Positions 42,019 to 54,109 of a stretch of 64,000 nt of DNA are shown here, one piece after another. The notes below the pieces were generated by a model. That model ran no database searches. It saw only the letters and a program-made list of their open reading frames with translations, and was not told the origin of the DNA. The stretch covers positions 52,811,936-52,875,935 of the forward strand of contig CM077016.1 in the NCBI GenBank assembly GCA_039090855.1, given 5' to 3'. The position numbers were made by a program, and so were the translations under genes. Position 1 is the stretch's first letter, and each line of letters opens with the position of its first letter. Source of the stretch: Macrothele yani (taxonomy: Eukaryota; Arthropoda; Arachnida; Araneae; Macrothelidae).

Positions 42019-42488
42019 TTAGAAATCTAACGAGCTAATGAGGAAGTGTAAATTCGAGGACATTTGGGGACAAACATCAAAATTTGAGGACAGTTTGCGT
42101 CCCCAAAGGCTTCAGACGTTTTTGGGGACAGTAAACTAAATTCGAGGACTGTCCTCAAGAATCGGGGACGTCTGGTCAGCTTAACTATACCCCATCTTCA
42201 GATGCAAGACAAATTTTTGGTTAGTACAACACATATATACATACATATATATAAGAATTTATATGAAACGTAACGAGTTTTACATAATGTCTTTAATTTT
42301 TCGAAAAATATATTTAACAGGGTCTAATCTGTGTGAAGTGGTAGATAAACTTAGGTATTATATTTGCGTACAAACTGATGATTGCCATAACTGATATTGA
42401 TAGACCACGGTGCTATTTTTCCTTGAATGAGAAATATCCATAACTGCTACGATCCCTGATGTAGAGGTAGGTAAACCTGTTTTTTTTT

Positions 42489-42684
42489 AACAACCACAGT
42501 GAACAACTCGATGGACTATAAGCAATCGGCCATCCCTAATGTAGGGCTATTGGTTCCAGGAAAGAGACAGCCAGTGCCATTAAACAAACACAACACCAAT
42601 GCATGTATCACAGGGAGTCGAACCTGGACCCATCTAGGACGAATGGTGAAAAGCTAGCGCTTAGACCACTGCGCTATGGGGCTT
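42489..42684 (-). mobile_element. Diverged SINE copy
   Basis: AACAACCACAGTGAACAACT, GAGTCGAACCTGGACCC and CTTAGACCACTGCGCTATGG show the family pattern with many changes. Confidence 0.85.
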
Positions 42685-42822
42685 TCTTGATATTTAGTAG
42701 TGGCTAATTTGTGTTAACACGTGGTTGGTTAGCATTAGTGGTTCATACAATTTTTTTTTAGTTCATTGTTATTTTATAGAATTGCTAACAATAACTTGTC
42801 CTTCTATTACTTTTGCACAGGG

Positions 42823-43116
42823 TAACTTAAAAGATTTTTATTTTCTGATAATGCTATGCAACATTTGGATGTTGTTGTCCCTGCCAGTGTCCTGGGAAAG
42901 AAGTTTCCACGAGTTGCTGCTTTAGTTTCTTTCTTTCCCAGTGTGATTCCTCCAACTGAGATTCAAACACTGGGCAATGGATGGAAAATGCTTCGAAATA
43001 CTGATCTGGAAATGCAATGCACTCTGATGTGCATGTGCATGATTTTTGGTCATGTGCGAATTAATAACACATTGGGGACGGAAGCATACTCTTTCCATCA
43101 ATGTCGAAATTTGTGA
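42823..43116 (+). pseudogene. Possible hAT-like transposase fragment
   Basis: The frame MQHLDVVVPASVLGKKFPRV and AALVSFFPSVIPPTEIQTLG then NGWKMLRNTDLEM resembles a segment seen upstream of the C-terminal region in some hAT-derived proteins. A CTTTTGCACAG acceptor-like sequence lies just upstream (about 42809-42821). No catalytic residues are present. The family call is a recollection of pattern only and could be wrong; it might be a decayed host exon. Confidence 0.3.
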
Positions 43117-45109
43117 CATGTTTGTTATTCTTCCTTCATTCAAGGGCTGTAGTAGAAATGATTTTTTTTTATGACAAACGTCATGAAGACGAATCAGAGA
43201 AACAGTCTTTCTTCAAAAACTGCATGTTGATTGCTGCATGCAAATCGTATGCTTTCAAGTTCTTGATAGCATAGTTTTAACGGGTAAAATGGTTTGGCAG
43301 AAAATATGAACAACAGTATCTATGATAGCGATCGTGGTGATAATAACAGTTATGTTCAAATTCTGACACTGCGGATTCTACAGTTCAGTTGACCCATTTC
43401 ATTAGACTTTGCATTATAGATCATAGCAGAAAAGCTAAAGATTGCCTTTTAAGAAAGAAAATTAAATGGAAAATATTACGTGATCAGAACTACTTTTTAG
43501 ACCATTGCGATAGTGGTGCATTGTGTATTGTAGCGAAAAAAATCTGCTGATTTTTAAACTAATCTACTGATTTTTTGGGACGAAATCTACTGATTTTTGA
43601 GGATTTCACATGGCAACACTGCACAGCGCCCCCTGATCAAAATTTTACAGGTGTTACCTAAATTGTTCATCAGAATTTTTCAACCGTAGCCGTACTAGAA
43701 TTTTACTAGAAGCAGAATCGAAAGCAATGTTTTGAATCACGCTGCGAGTGTTGTTAGTAAATGTGTTCCTGTTCTGGTAATTTAATTTGGAAATGAATTT
43801 AAATTAATAAAATTTAAAATTGGTCAAATTGTTTATCCATCGGTATGATGGTTTAAAAACTCCTGGTGCTCTATTACTAAGCTACGAATTTGCAAAGGCA
43901 AAGAAAAGGACGTGTTTCGAGCGAAACGCAAAGTGATATCTAACTGAAAGCGGTATGTACTGAATTTTTATTATTTTGTTGGCGTTTGGATGGAAATTAC
44001 ATCGTTTCTATTCCTATATTAATCTTATTGACTTTCAATACATGGAGTTACTGTAAAGCATATGGTTTCTGAACTTCGGTAATGTGACACTTCATGGTAG
44101 TTTTCACTTACGTGTAGGTACGACTACAGCAAAGAAACTGATTACAACGTTATTCGAATGTGCTGATGATTGTTAGTAGTAGAAATCTTAATTGTATTTT
44201 CATCAACGATTATATTTGAAAGATTGTAGCCACCATCGGTCTCCCATTATGAGTAAACCGTTCTACCACGAAAAACGAAGTAAAGATTCTAAATGGAAAT
44301 GGTGGACAGAACTGCACTTAACCGTTGCGGATTCTCGAACTTATGTGTTAACAATCCGCATAGCTATAAAAACAATGGAATTTGTTAACAACGTAGATCA
44401 TGAACGGCGGGAAACTTTAGTACAACGATATTTAGGGAATTTGAAATGATAGCCACTAGATTTTGATGTTCGATATGTATATATATATATTTACATATAT
44501 TGGAAGTTTCGTGAACAAGCGATTGCTGCACAAGGTTCTTGGACCATTTGCAATCAAGGGCTGAGTAGAATGTTGAGTTTAATGTTTGGAGAACCTGTGT
44601 ATACTGAGTGAGCTTGTTCCGTGGTTTTGTTATTACCACTCAAATTTTTCAGAATTCGTTGTAAATTACACGTGTCTGAAATATATTAATCATTATTTTC
44701 GGTTAGCCTTCTGATTATCAGTGTATCAAGTTTCCGCTAACAGGGTGGAGAAACCAAAAGTAAATGATGTTAACATTTCATTTCTACAAAACGAATCTTA
44801 ATTGTCCTTTGCAGAAATGTACTTATTAGTGTTCGAATTCCAACAAAAATTCACAGAAAATGTATGGAAATTATCAGCTTAACAAGTAATTCCGTTAATG
44901 GGGCAAAGAAGCTAGAGCTAGAAATAATGTTTTTTTTTTTTGTTTTTATTCAACATTTCATTTTTACAAAACAAAGCATATTTTACTTTCATACTTTCCA
45001 AGCTTTACGGTTTACCTGTAAAATTTATGGAAATTGTACCAGTTACTTTGCGGAGCAACGTATTTTGTGGATTTTTTTTTTCGAAACAGATTAAGGCCAT
45101 ATATATATA
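43117..45109. other. Unassigned spacer with diffuse repeats
   Basis: 44800-44875 and 46660-46725 share ACTTATTA.TGTT.GAATTC, then CAAAAATT and AAAATGTATGGAA, so an old repeat flanks the mariner element on both sides. Nothing coding. Confidence 0.45.
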
Positions 45110-45111
45110 TA

Positions 45112-46067
45112 AGGGTGTTCAAATGAAAAGGTACGAAACGTCATAAGAATGTAACCGTTAACATAATTGTCTATGCCGCTATGGGAGAACGTAGCGACAC
45201 ATCTAGGGATGCGATTGGAGTCGCCGGCGGGGATCGGAGCATGCGCGGGCGCCCGCATGTGCAGGAGAGAGCAGAGGCTCTTATAAAGAGCGCCGTCCAA
45301 TTGACGCGGCAGTGTGTGTGAGGACAGGATGGCGTTCACATTGCAAAATTCGACGATTGAGGAGCAGCGAGGCGTTATCCGATTTCTGACAGCGGAAGGT
45401 GTTAAACCGGCCGCTATTCATCGCCGGATGGTGACCGTATATGGGGAAGACTGTGTGTCCGACAAGTCAGTGAGAAAATGGAGTGCCCGTTTTCGTGCAG
45501 GCCGTGAGAGTTTGGTTGATGACCCGAGACCGGGCCAGGCAAACACAGTCATCACGGCCGATCTCATCGACAAGGTGGACGACCTAGTGAGAGGTGATCG
45601 GCGTGTCACATTGCGAATGTTGGTGGTGGAGGTGGATGTCCGCGTTGGAACAGTGTGGACAATTGTTCACGACAGGTTGTGTTATCGGAAGATGTGCGCG
45701 CAGTGGGTTCCGAAGCAGCTCACCGACCAGCAAAAGGAACTGCGTATGGGGCTAGCACTTCAACATCTGTTTCGGTATCATGAAGACCCCGCTTTCCTGG
45801 AGCGGATCGTCACAGGTGATGCGATTTCCATGTGTTTGTTTCCCTGAAAAAACATCTGAAAGGGAAGCGCTTCCACTCGGACGACGAACTCAGGGACGCT
45901 GTGCAGGACTGGGTCTCGTCACGGCCATAGGAATTCTGGGAACAAGGAATCGTTCGGTTCGTTAATCAATGGGGTCGTTGTGCTACGGCCTATGGTGTAT
46001 ACTTTGAATAAAGTCTTCATTTATACCCACAGTGTTGTTTCGTACCTTTTCATTTGAACACTCCTTG
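45112..46067 (+). mobile_element. Internally deleted mariner-type element
   Basis: TA at 45110-45111 and 46068-46069. Inverted ends share GTGTTCAAATGAAAAGGTAC, then GAAAC. 956 bp, shortened by an internal deletion at about 45825-45835. Confidence 0.92.
45329..46021 (+). pseudogene. Mariner-type transposase lacking its catalytic core
   Basis: From ATG 45329 (MAFTLQNSTIEEQRGVIRFL) the frame shows the N-terminal helix-turn-helix (TAEGVKPAAIHRRM, SDKSVRKWSARFRAG), the DDPRPGQ hook, a second helical DNA-binding region and the start of the first catalytic motif (ERIVTGDA, where GDE would be expected). The sequence then jumps, in another frame, to the C-terminal part SLKKHLKGKRFHSDDELRDA at about 45840-45900. 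A stop near 45930 and the terminal VNQW segment to 46021 follow. The DDD catalytic block of roughly 100 residues is absent. The element could move only with an enzyme supplied in trans. Confidence 0.88.
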
Positions 46068-46069
46068 TA

Positions 46070-46900
46070 TAATGATGTATTTACACATATTACCTGAGCA
46101 TTTTTTGGAAAGAGAATAATTATTTCAAAGGACTACAGCACTTGCATGTTTCAGATTGCCATGATCATAATTTCTTCCAACCCTCTCTCATCTTATCCAA
46201 TTCGGAAATTTACTCAGAAATAAACTTTGTAAGTTAAGGTTAACGATAACTACAAAAAAAGAGAGAAAGGAAATTGCTTTTTTAAAAGTCTTTTAGCACA
46301 CTGACACAAAAATTTTAGTTCAATACCATTTGTAACTTAAAAGTAAAAAGTCACCGCAATATATCGCTTATAATTTAACAGTTACAAGTGAATTCCTTTT
46401 TTGCATATGTAGTCTAATGACTGTATACGTTTTAATTATGTTTTGACTGCATTTAATCATAAGCGAGAAATACAGCCAAATATTTTATTTGCATAGCATA
46501 TGAAATTGATGTATGATTTTCATTGTGAATCGGTTTTTAATTGGTATTCTCAATACATTTGATCAGTACGATCGATACATTAGTCAGTCTGACATATTTA
46601 TTAAATGTTCACTCAACTTTTTTTATGGATTTCAATTTTTAAAAGTTGGCAGGTCTGTTCTTTACAGAATTCTACTTATTAATGTTTGAATTCGAGCAAA
46701 AATTTGCACAAAATGTATGGAACTATTTGATGCGCTGACTGTTGAAAGGCTAGTTTTATTTTGATTTCATGATAGAATCTTTATCCAAAAATATTTGCGG
46801 AACATTGTGTAGGACAATTGATTGCAGTGGTACTTCTGTTAAGATGAAAATGCCTTGGGCTTAAATGGCAAGTTCCACATTAGAAATAGGTGTAACATAT
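46070..46900. other. Unassigned AT-rich spacer
   Basis: Holds the second copy of the diffuse repeat noted at 44800-44875. Otherwise nothing recognised. Confidence 0.4.
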
Positions 46901-46902
46901 AT

Positions 46903-49710
46903 CATCATCATCATCATCATTGTCAACCATTATCAATCCACTGCTGGATGAAGGTCTCCCCAAGTTTCCTCCACAACGGTCTGTCTTGTGCCAGTCTCCT
47001 CCATGTCACCCCTGCATACTTTCGAATTTCATCCACCCATCTCCCATGTGGTCTTCTTCTGGGTCTTTTCCTGTCCCTTGGAATCCAATCTAAAATTTCG
47101 GCTGTCCATCGATGATCTGTCCTTCTGGCAGTATGTCCAGCCCATTGCCATTTCAGGGATTTAACTCTGATCATGATGTCTTCCACTCTTGTCATTTTTC
47201 GGATCCACGAGTTCCTCTTCTTATCTCTCCTGGTTACACCAAGTATGCACCTCTCCATGCTGCTTTGAGTTGTCTGCAGCCTTTGTATGTCTCTTTTAGT
47301 TAAGGTCCACGTCTCTGCACCATACGTAAGCACTGGAAGGATGCATTGATCAAACACTTTTCTTTTAAGACATAATGGCATATTGCTCTTGAAAATTATG
47401 CTGTTTCTTCCAAAAGCTCTCCAGGCAAGTTTTGTACGCCGATTAATTTCTTCATCAATGTGACCCTCACTTGATATCTGCTGTCCAAGATAAACGTACG
47501 TGTCTGTTATCTCCAGCTTTTCTCCATCAATCGATAAATCTTCATTTCTTGTAAAAGCATTGAACATCACTTTTGTCTTCTGAAAGTTCATTTTTAATCC
47601 CACTTCTTTACTCTTGTCAGCAAGTTCCTGGATCATACTCTGCAGCTCTGATGGGCTAGTTGCAAAAATGACTACGTCATCAGCAAAACGAAGGTGGGTT
47701 AGATAATCTCCATTAATCTTTATCCCCTTGTTTTCCCAGCTCAGTGACTGAAAAACACCCTCCAATGTGGCATTAAAGAGCTTCGGAGATATGGTGTCAC
47801 CTTGTCTCACTCCCTTTCCAATTTTTATGTGTGTTGTATTTTCAAACAGCCTAATCTTTGCACTTGCATTTTCATAGATGTTATTAATAATATTAATGTA
47901 TGCATCTTCAATACCGCAGGTTTTCAGAGCCATTGTAACTGCTGATGGTTTCACCGAATCAAAGGCTTTTTCATAATCGATAAAAGCCATGCACAATGGA
48001 AGTTCATATTCCCTCGCTCTTTCAATTAGTTCTCTCAGCACATGGATATGATCTATTGTGCTGTAGCCACTCCTGAATCCAGCTTGTTCTCTCGGTTGAG
48101 CCATGTCCAGTGTTACCTTCAAGCGGTGTGAAAGAACTTTAGTGAAGATTTTATAAACTACTGATAGGAGGCTGATAGGTCTGTAGTTTCCGAGATCCTC
48201 AATGTCACCTTTCTTATGTAGCAGGATCATTGTAGCGGTGTTCCAATCCTCAGGAATCTTTCCTTCATTAAGGCATCGAGTGAAAATTTGGGCGAGTACT
48301 GTTTTGATTTCTCCACTTGCTTCTTGTATGATGTCTACAGTAATTCCATCTTCTCCTGGAGCTTTTCCCCACTTCATGTTCTTGATTGCATGTGCAACTT
48401 CTGCTGGAAGGACTGGAGGAACTCTGGTACTGGTATCTTTCATGATGTCTGGAGTGCATGTATCATCCCTTTCATATAATTTGGAGTAGAAATCTTTCAC
48501 TCTTGTCAAAATTTCGCCTCTATTTCTTGTTACAGAACCATCTTCTTTTCTCAGTGCCATAATCTGTTTTCTTCCCTTACTGAGATGTCCCTTTGCTATC
48601 TTTAGGCTTTGGTTGTTTTCAATTGCTTTCCTCACTAGTTCACAGTTGAATTTTCTTACGTCTTCAGTGATACTTTTTCGTACTGTCTTGCATAGCTCTA
48701 TATATTCCACTTTGGAAGTCACATCTTCTTTAGTTGTAATCATCTCTCTTCTTTTTTGCATCAACATTTTCGTTTTTCCTGATAATTTATTTACATGCAA
48801 CTTGTTCTTAGACCCAGCTAATTTTGTTGCTGTTTCCATAAGAGCTTTGGTTACTTTTCTGTTAACTTCAGAGATGTCCACTTCTTCCGATGTTAGGCCT
48901 TCTAAAGCAGAGAACCTGTTCTTCAGTTCCAACTTGAAGGTATTATGGTGTTTTTAAGGTTGGTTATGTCAATAGATTTTGTTTGTCTTATGAGCTTGCC
49001 ACGTTCAAGTTTAGTGTTGAGGTGCATCTTACATCTCACCAATCTATGGTCACTACCTGTGTTGAACTTGTTTAGCACACTGCAGTCTTCTATGACGAAT
49101 TTTTTGTTACACATAATAAAATCAATTTCACTTGTCATCCCATTTGGATGTCTCCATGTCCATTTCCTGTGTGGCTTTTTCTTGAAGGAGTTCAAGATGA
49201 AAAACCCTTCTGCCTCTGCAAACTCAACGAGAGTATTTCCACGCTGGTTTCTGTTGCCGTGACCGAATTTACCTACTGAAGTTTCATTCTGTTGCCGTTG
49301 CCCAATTTTTGCATTGAAATCTCCCATAATTATTTTCAAGTGCTGCTTACCTTTATTATTTAGATGACAAATTTCCTCATAAAATTCTTCAATTTCTTCT
49401 TCAGGATGACTTGTGGTGGGTGCATAAGTTTGAATAATCTGAGCCTGGTATCTTCTCGATAGTTGGATAACGAGTCGTGCAGCTCTGTCAGAGGAACTTT
49501 CAACTTCTACAACTTTATCCTTTAGTTTCTTGTTTATTATAAATCCAACACCACTAGTTCTGCCAGTATCTGTCCCACGATAGTAGAAGAGATGTCCACT
49601 TTTCAGTTCGATGAGATCTTCTCCTTTTCTCCTTACCTCACTTAGCCCCACGATGTCCCACTTGATCCTTTGTAGTTCCTCTTCCAATTCAAGAAGCCTT
49701 GAATCAGAAG
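46903..49710 (-). mobile_element. RTE-type LINE, copy 2, 5'-truncated
   Basis: The 3' tail (ATC)n starts at about 46901 next to CATATAT. The 5' end stops at TCAGAAG (49704-49710), where it meets a TA microsatellite. The target appears to be ATATAT. Very similar to copy 3. Confidence 0.92.
46923..49687 (-). pseudogene. RTE endonuclease-reverse transcriptase, copy 2, one-base frameshift
   Basis: Two frames, 49687-48923 (endonuclease: GDFNAKIG, SDHRLV) and 48932-46923 (669 residues: linker, reverse transcriptase with NYRPISLLSVVYKIF, FIDYEKAFDS, LRFADDVVIFA, and the C-terminal domain ending QQWIDNG). The break is at 48951-48955, where this copy has five T against six in copies 1 and 3. The first endonuclease strand, with the TYN motif, is lost by 5' truncation. 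Apart from these two points the coding sequence is intact. Confidence 0.93.
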
Positions 49711-50578
49711 ATATATATATATATATATATATATATACTTAAGAGCAAAACTGAAGACTAAGGAAAAAATTTTAGAATTTAAAACGAAGGGTAATTATTA
49801 TCTTTAACTTATTCTCGTTTTTGTGCTGTCATAAGTTGTAGAGTAGGGGGTTTTAGACTCAAGTTTTCTTTCAAAAATCTGTTCGTTATAAATTAACATT
49901 TCCTTTTTTAATTGCAATGTAAAATTTGGATTTCTTTTGCATTGTTTTTCAGGTTTAAATTCTCTCTCAAACGAACTTGGAATTTCGTTATGGCTGAAAA
50001 TCATTTCTAATTATTATGTCACTCTCACAGCTTGAGTTCTCTTTAATCTTCTTCTCTCTGTTTAATAGTAACAGATGAAGAGTATGGGTCGGGCCAGGAA
50101 GGTTAATGGATGCAAGCGAAATTGTTAACTAGTGCTAGGTCATGCAACTCTAAGGAGGACATGACTTATATATATATTTTTTAAACTATTTTAGGTGGGA
50201 ATGTTACTTGCATCTATGGCCTTGCAGAAACCCATTTCCAACTAGGTCTTTGTGGAAGTGAGAAAATGCAGAGTTTTTGCTGGTCCTTGATAAAGCCAAG
50301 GCTCAGTATTCTCGACACCTTCTACATTCAGTTGTTTTATTTTATTTTTTTATCTTTTTTCCTTTTGCTCACACAGGTAGATACATAACCTTTTCTATGT
50401 TGTACTAGGTGTGAGTCAAAATTATATATGTATTTTTTTTGCTTAGGTATCTTCTTTATAGAATGTGAATTCTGAATTTTCAAAACTGCTGCGTTGCGCG
50501 TTTTGATTTTCAGGTTATTTTGCACCCTTCGTTTTAAATTCTAAAATTTTTTCCTTAGTCTTCAGTTTTGCTCTTAAG

Positions 50579-50607
<29 letters not shown>
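49711..50607. repeat. Perfect long inverted repeat ending in TA microsatellites
   Basis: 49737-49792 (CTTAAGAGCAAAACTGAAGA, then CTAAGGAAAAAATTTTAG and on to GAAGGGT) is the exact reverse complement of 50524-50579, 56 bp. Each arm is continued outward by a TA tract (49711-49736 and 50580-50607). The loop is about 731 bp and non-coding. RTE copy 2 abuts the left TA tract. Confidence 0.92.
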
Positions 50608-50611
<4 letters not shown>

Positions 50612-50969
50612 GTTCCACATGGCATCTGCACCTTTCTGGTATTGCTCAGTTGTATTCCCACACCCTGAGCTATCACTTCTTTTGTTGTTCTATTGCTAAA
50701 CATGGACCTTGCACTAGAATTCGCAAATCAGTAAGTGTCTTCTTATTTTGTAGCTAGCTGAATGCGAAGTGTAGGATTTGATAGATAACCTCATTAGACT
50801 GATGGTGGCCAAGAAACTGATGTGTCAGTGAAAGTAGATTTGCTGTTCATTGTGTGTTGAGAAAATACTGAGTGCAAGAATAAACCTATGGATAAATATG
50901 ATGAAATTTCTGGTGAAAATGCCCACCAAAAACATTTCCTATTTTATGTGAGGCATGCAGTAAAATGTG

Positions 50970-51235
50970 TGTGACGTTCGTGTGGTTTTATGTGTGCCAC
51001 GAGACGTTCAGTGAAGGCAGGGAAGACACTGAAGATGGTGAATGATCAGGACGCCCAAGCACTTCAAAAACAGAAGATAGTGTGGACAAAATTTATGCAG
51101 TTGATAGAAATTATTGACGACTGAGCATTAGAATAACAGAAATAAAGAGACTGTTAAGCAAACTGTACATAAAAATCTGAATATTACAAAGGTTAATGCG
51201 AAGGTGGTTTTAAAGCTTCTTATGCCGCAGCAGTA
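50970..51235 (+). pseudogene. Mariner relic, N-terminal part
   Basis: Frames read FVWFYVCHETFSEGREDTED and SGRPSTSKTEDSVDKIYAVD-like segments, then RRLSIRITEIKRLL. This is the second helix-turn-helix half of a mariner transposase. The relic continues at 53030 after an interposed block. Confidence 0.72.
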
Positions 51236-51264
51236 AACTAGCATGGCTCCAAATTAAAGATCCA

Positions 51265-53015
51265 GATTCACGGTCGCCACTGGCGATAAACTTCGCCGTG
51301 GCGACTAAAAATGTTTGATTAAATCGCCAATTCTGGCGATCTGTACGAGAAAAACATTTATTTTATTTAACTTGTATTGCACGGAATTTTTTTTTAACTT
51401 GTAAGGAACTCGCTTGTTTTTTAAAAATTTTACTCCAAATGTAAAAAAATCGCACGAAATGGCACACAATTTTAGTTGTACGGAAGTCTGCCATCACCTT
51501 TTTCATTCTGCATTCTGCTTGAACAGCAGAAAAGAAAAAAGGTTTATAAAAAAGGCGAGGGCGTCGGTTTTTGATCACAAAGAATGTGCCAAAGCTGATG
51601 GGTCATCGTAGGGGATCGAGGTTCGCAAGGTTGCGGTGGGGATAAAAGCCTGTGGTGGACAGCTTAACTGTCTGCATCGGAAAAGTCCAACTGGGAGAAA
51701 TTTTTATTAAAAAAAAAAAATTCTCCAATTTTTTAAATAACTGAATGCAAATTTTACAGTAACCAAGACACGTCAAAATAAACTCCCATGTGAAATTTCG
51801 TCAAAATCTGATGAAAACTTTAGATGTTAGGCATTTTATTTTTATTTTTTTTTAATGAATGTTCGCTGAAAGCCTGCATAGTCTATAGGAAAATTATAAA
51901 ATCCGGAATCGGCGTAGTCCGGATTTTCAAGGTTGTACTGTAATATTTACACACCTGCAAACTGCTACGGAATGTTCGTTGTTTCTACGGATTTAGTTGG
52001 CTAATTACCGACCTCGCTGTTGAAACTAAGGATTCTACAAATTTTAATTTTAAAAAAAAAATTGTTTTATGATATGCATGAGATTCTTAAGCGGACTAGC
52101 GGAATTCCGCGGGTTTTTTTTTTTTTTTTTTTTTTTGTCATCATTTAGATCGTTCTCAGGGTCGGTGTAAAACTGAAGATAATTTGTAGGTGTGGGGAGT
52201 TCCGTCTGGAGACGGCATTTCTTGTCTCAGAACTTTCGAAAATGGTAGTTGAATGGAGTGAAAAAGTCAGTAATCATAATTTTTTTCCTCCCGATGTTGC
52301 CTTAGTGTACAGTTTTATTGTTAAATATGATTTTATTGTGTAAAAGTATTTCCGCTTGAAACTGTAGGCAACAATGTGCAAAAACGGAGGTTAGACGGCG
52401 AAAAAATTTCCCCGTAATCTCGGGCATCAGATTCTTCCGTGAAATCAAGGAATTCCGCCTTTTTAGTTATTATTTTGGTCATTCGCGAGATCAATGAACC
52501 AGTGAATACAATTGGGGTAGGGGGATGTCCGTCGAAGGACGGAATTCCTTCTTTACGAAAATTTCAAAAACAGAAGGTTAACGGAGTTCAGATTTTTTTT
52601 TCACATTCGTAATTCCTTTTTTCTCGCGATGTTGCCTCTGCCCAATATTACTGTTAAGTAATATTTAACTGCATAAATATTTGTATTTCAGCTTGAAAAT
52701 AGAGGGAAAATTTCCAAAACCCGAAGTCGGACGGTGCAAAGATTTCTCCCGTAAGCGCACTCCCCTCCCCGCGCGATGTTCCCACTCTCCTGCATTGTTT
52801 TAGTACTTCAGTTTCAACTTTTAAGAATACTATAACTGAAATATTCAAAATAAACATACTGATATTATACTAAGAAATTTTATAAAAATAATTTAGTATG
52901 AAATATACAATTTAATTTTTTTTTTCCTAAGTTTGGCCACTGAGTTTTTTTTATGGCCACTAATAATTTTGGTCTTGGTGGCCAATGTCTACTAGCAAAA
53001 TTTTTAAGTCTGGAT
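51265..53015. other. Block interposed in the mariner relic
   Basis: About 1.75 kb separates the mariner halves. The ends share GATCCAGA-type and TGGCGAC/TGGCCAC motifs in inverted orientation (51261-51330 and 52930-53020). Probably a decayed transposon. Exact ends and a target duplication are not resolved. Contains several A and T runs. Confidence 0.5.
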
Positions 53016-53029
53016 CTTCACTCCTAATA

Positions 53030-53660
53030 GGTTCTGATGACTTGAAAAGAGCAAGTCATAAGAGTTCAGAATTGTGGGAAAATGGGTTCACCGAGATAAA
53101 CGTGCTGGCTCATTTAGCACTCATGGTGAAACAGTTTCTTTGCTGGAAAATGCTTCACAGCCATCCTGCCTACCCAGGGATGTAGCCAGGGGAGAGGTTT
53201 TGGGGTTTAAACCCCCCAATATGCCGTACTTAAATAAAGATAGGGTAGATGGATCCATATCCTTGTGTAAGAAGTATAACATGTAAGTCAATATTTGAAA
53301 AATGAGGAGCATTAAATTGAAGAATTTCATGTGCAAGTAAAATGTGACGGAGAAAAAAATTGAGATATGTACAGCATACGGTGAAAATCGATTTTCAAAT
53401 TCAGAAACCCTCCCTGAAATTTTTTTCAGGCTACGGCACAGTTCCTACTCACCAGGTTTAACTCCTATGTGACTTTTCTTTTCCATAAAGTGAAATCTGT
53501 ACTCAAGAAGGCCCATTTTAAGTTAGTTACTGTAGTGAAAAATGGAACAACCAAGCTTCCTAAAGGGATCACAGCAGATTAGCTATAGCCGTGTTTTGCC
53601 CAACACAAGATCAGAACGCAGTGGTGTGATGTGAAAAGAAAGTTCATTGAAAGTGATTCG
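53030..53660 (+). pseudogene. Mariner relic, C-terminal part with nested MITE
   Basis: 53030-53176 reads SSELWENGF, then AHLALMVKQFLCWKMLHSHP and AYP, the region of the second catalytic Asp (HHDNAPAH, degraded here). After the 267-bp MITE, 53452-53660 gives HKVKSVLKKAHFKLVTVVKN and a C-terminal FIESDSIYN. Stops and frame changes throughout. Confidence 0.75.
53177..53443. mobile_element. 267-bp MITE in the mariner relic
   Basis: Ends GGGATGTAGCCAGGG and, reversed, AACTGTGCCGTAGCCTGAA share TGTAGCC/CGTAGCC. The flanks CCTACCCA (53169-53176) and CCTACTCA (53444-53451) differ at one base of eight. Removing the element plus one duplication restores alignment of the mariner protein across HPAYP-PGLTP. 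Confidence 0.78.
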
Positions 53661-54109
53661 ATTTATAATGTTTCTTTTTTAACTAAAGTTATAGAGTCAG
53701 GTCTCATTATCTAATAGTTATACCTAGTATAATCTTTATAAATATTGCTATTTGTAATATCTTTTTTTTTTCTTTTTCTTACAGTATGTTGTAGGGAGCA
53801 TATTTAATTAGAATGCATTTTACTTTGAATAACTGCACTTTGTCTGTTTTAGATTAGCTTTTTCTGTTTGTAACACTGTATTGGTGTGACTGGGGGTGTG
53901 CAGGTACAAATTTTGTTACTTAATGGATCGATCCATGTTTCTAAAGATACTTATTTTTGTGAAATTCAGCCTATTTTTGTGATTATATGAATTTTGCCAA
54001 TACTTAAAATAAATACCCATAAATGTTCAAAGTGGTGTGTGTGGATTCATAGATAGAACTGTCATCAGATCAAGACTTACAAAATGTCATTGTACAGGGG
54101 GGTCATTAA
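53661..54109. other. Unassigned spacer
   Basis: AT-rich. Nothing recognised. Confidence 0.4.

Larger units (their letters stand above)
41126..42183. mobile_element. hAT-type non-autonomous element with exact 8-bp duplication
   Basis: Ends TAAGGTGACCAGATATC and, on the right, GGGGACGTCTGGTCAGCTTA, an inverted repeat sharing TAAG.TGACCAGA. ACTATACC at 41118-41125 and 42184-42191 is an exact 8-bp duplication. Interior ends are rich in GGGGACA and GAGGACA motifs. It contains two SINE insertions of different age (41502-41718 and 41800-42018) and no transposase. Confidence 0.88.
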
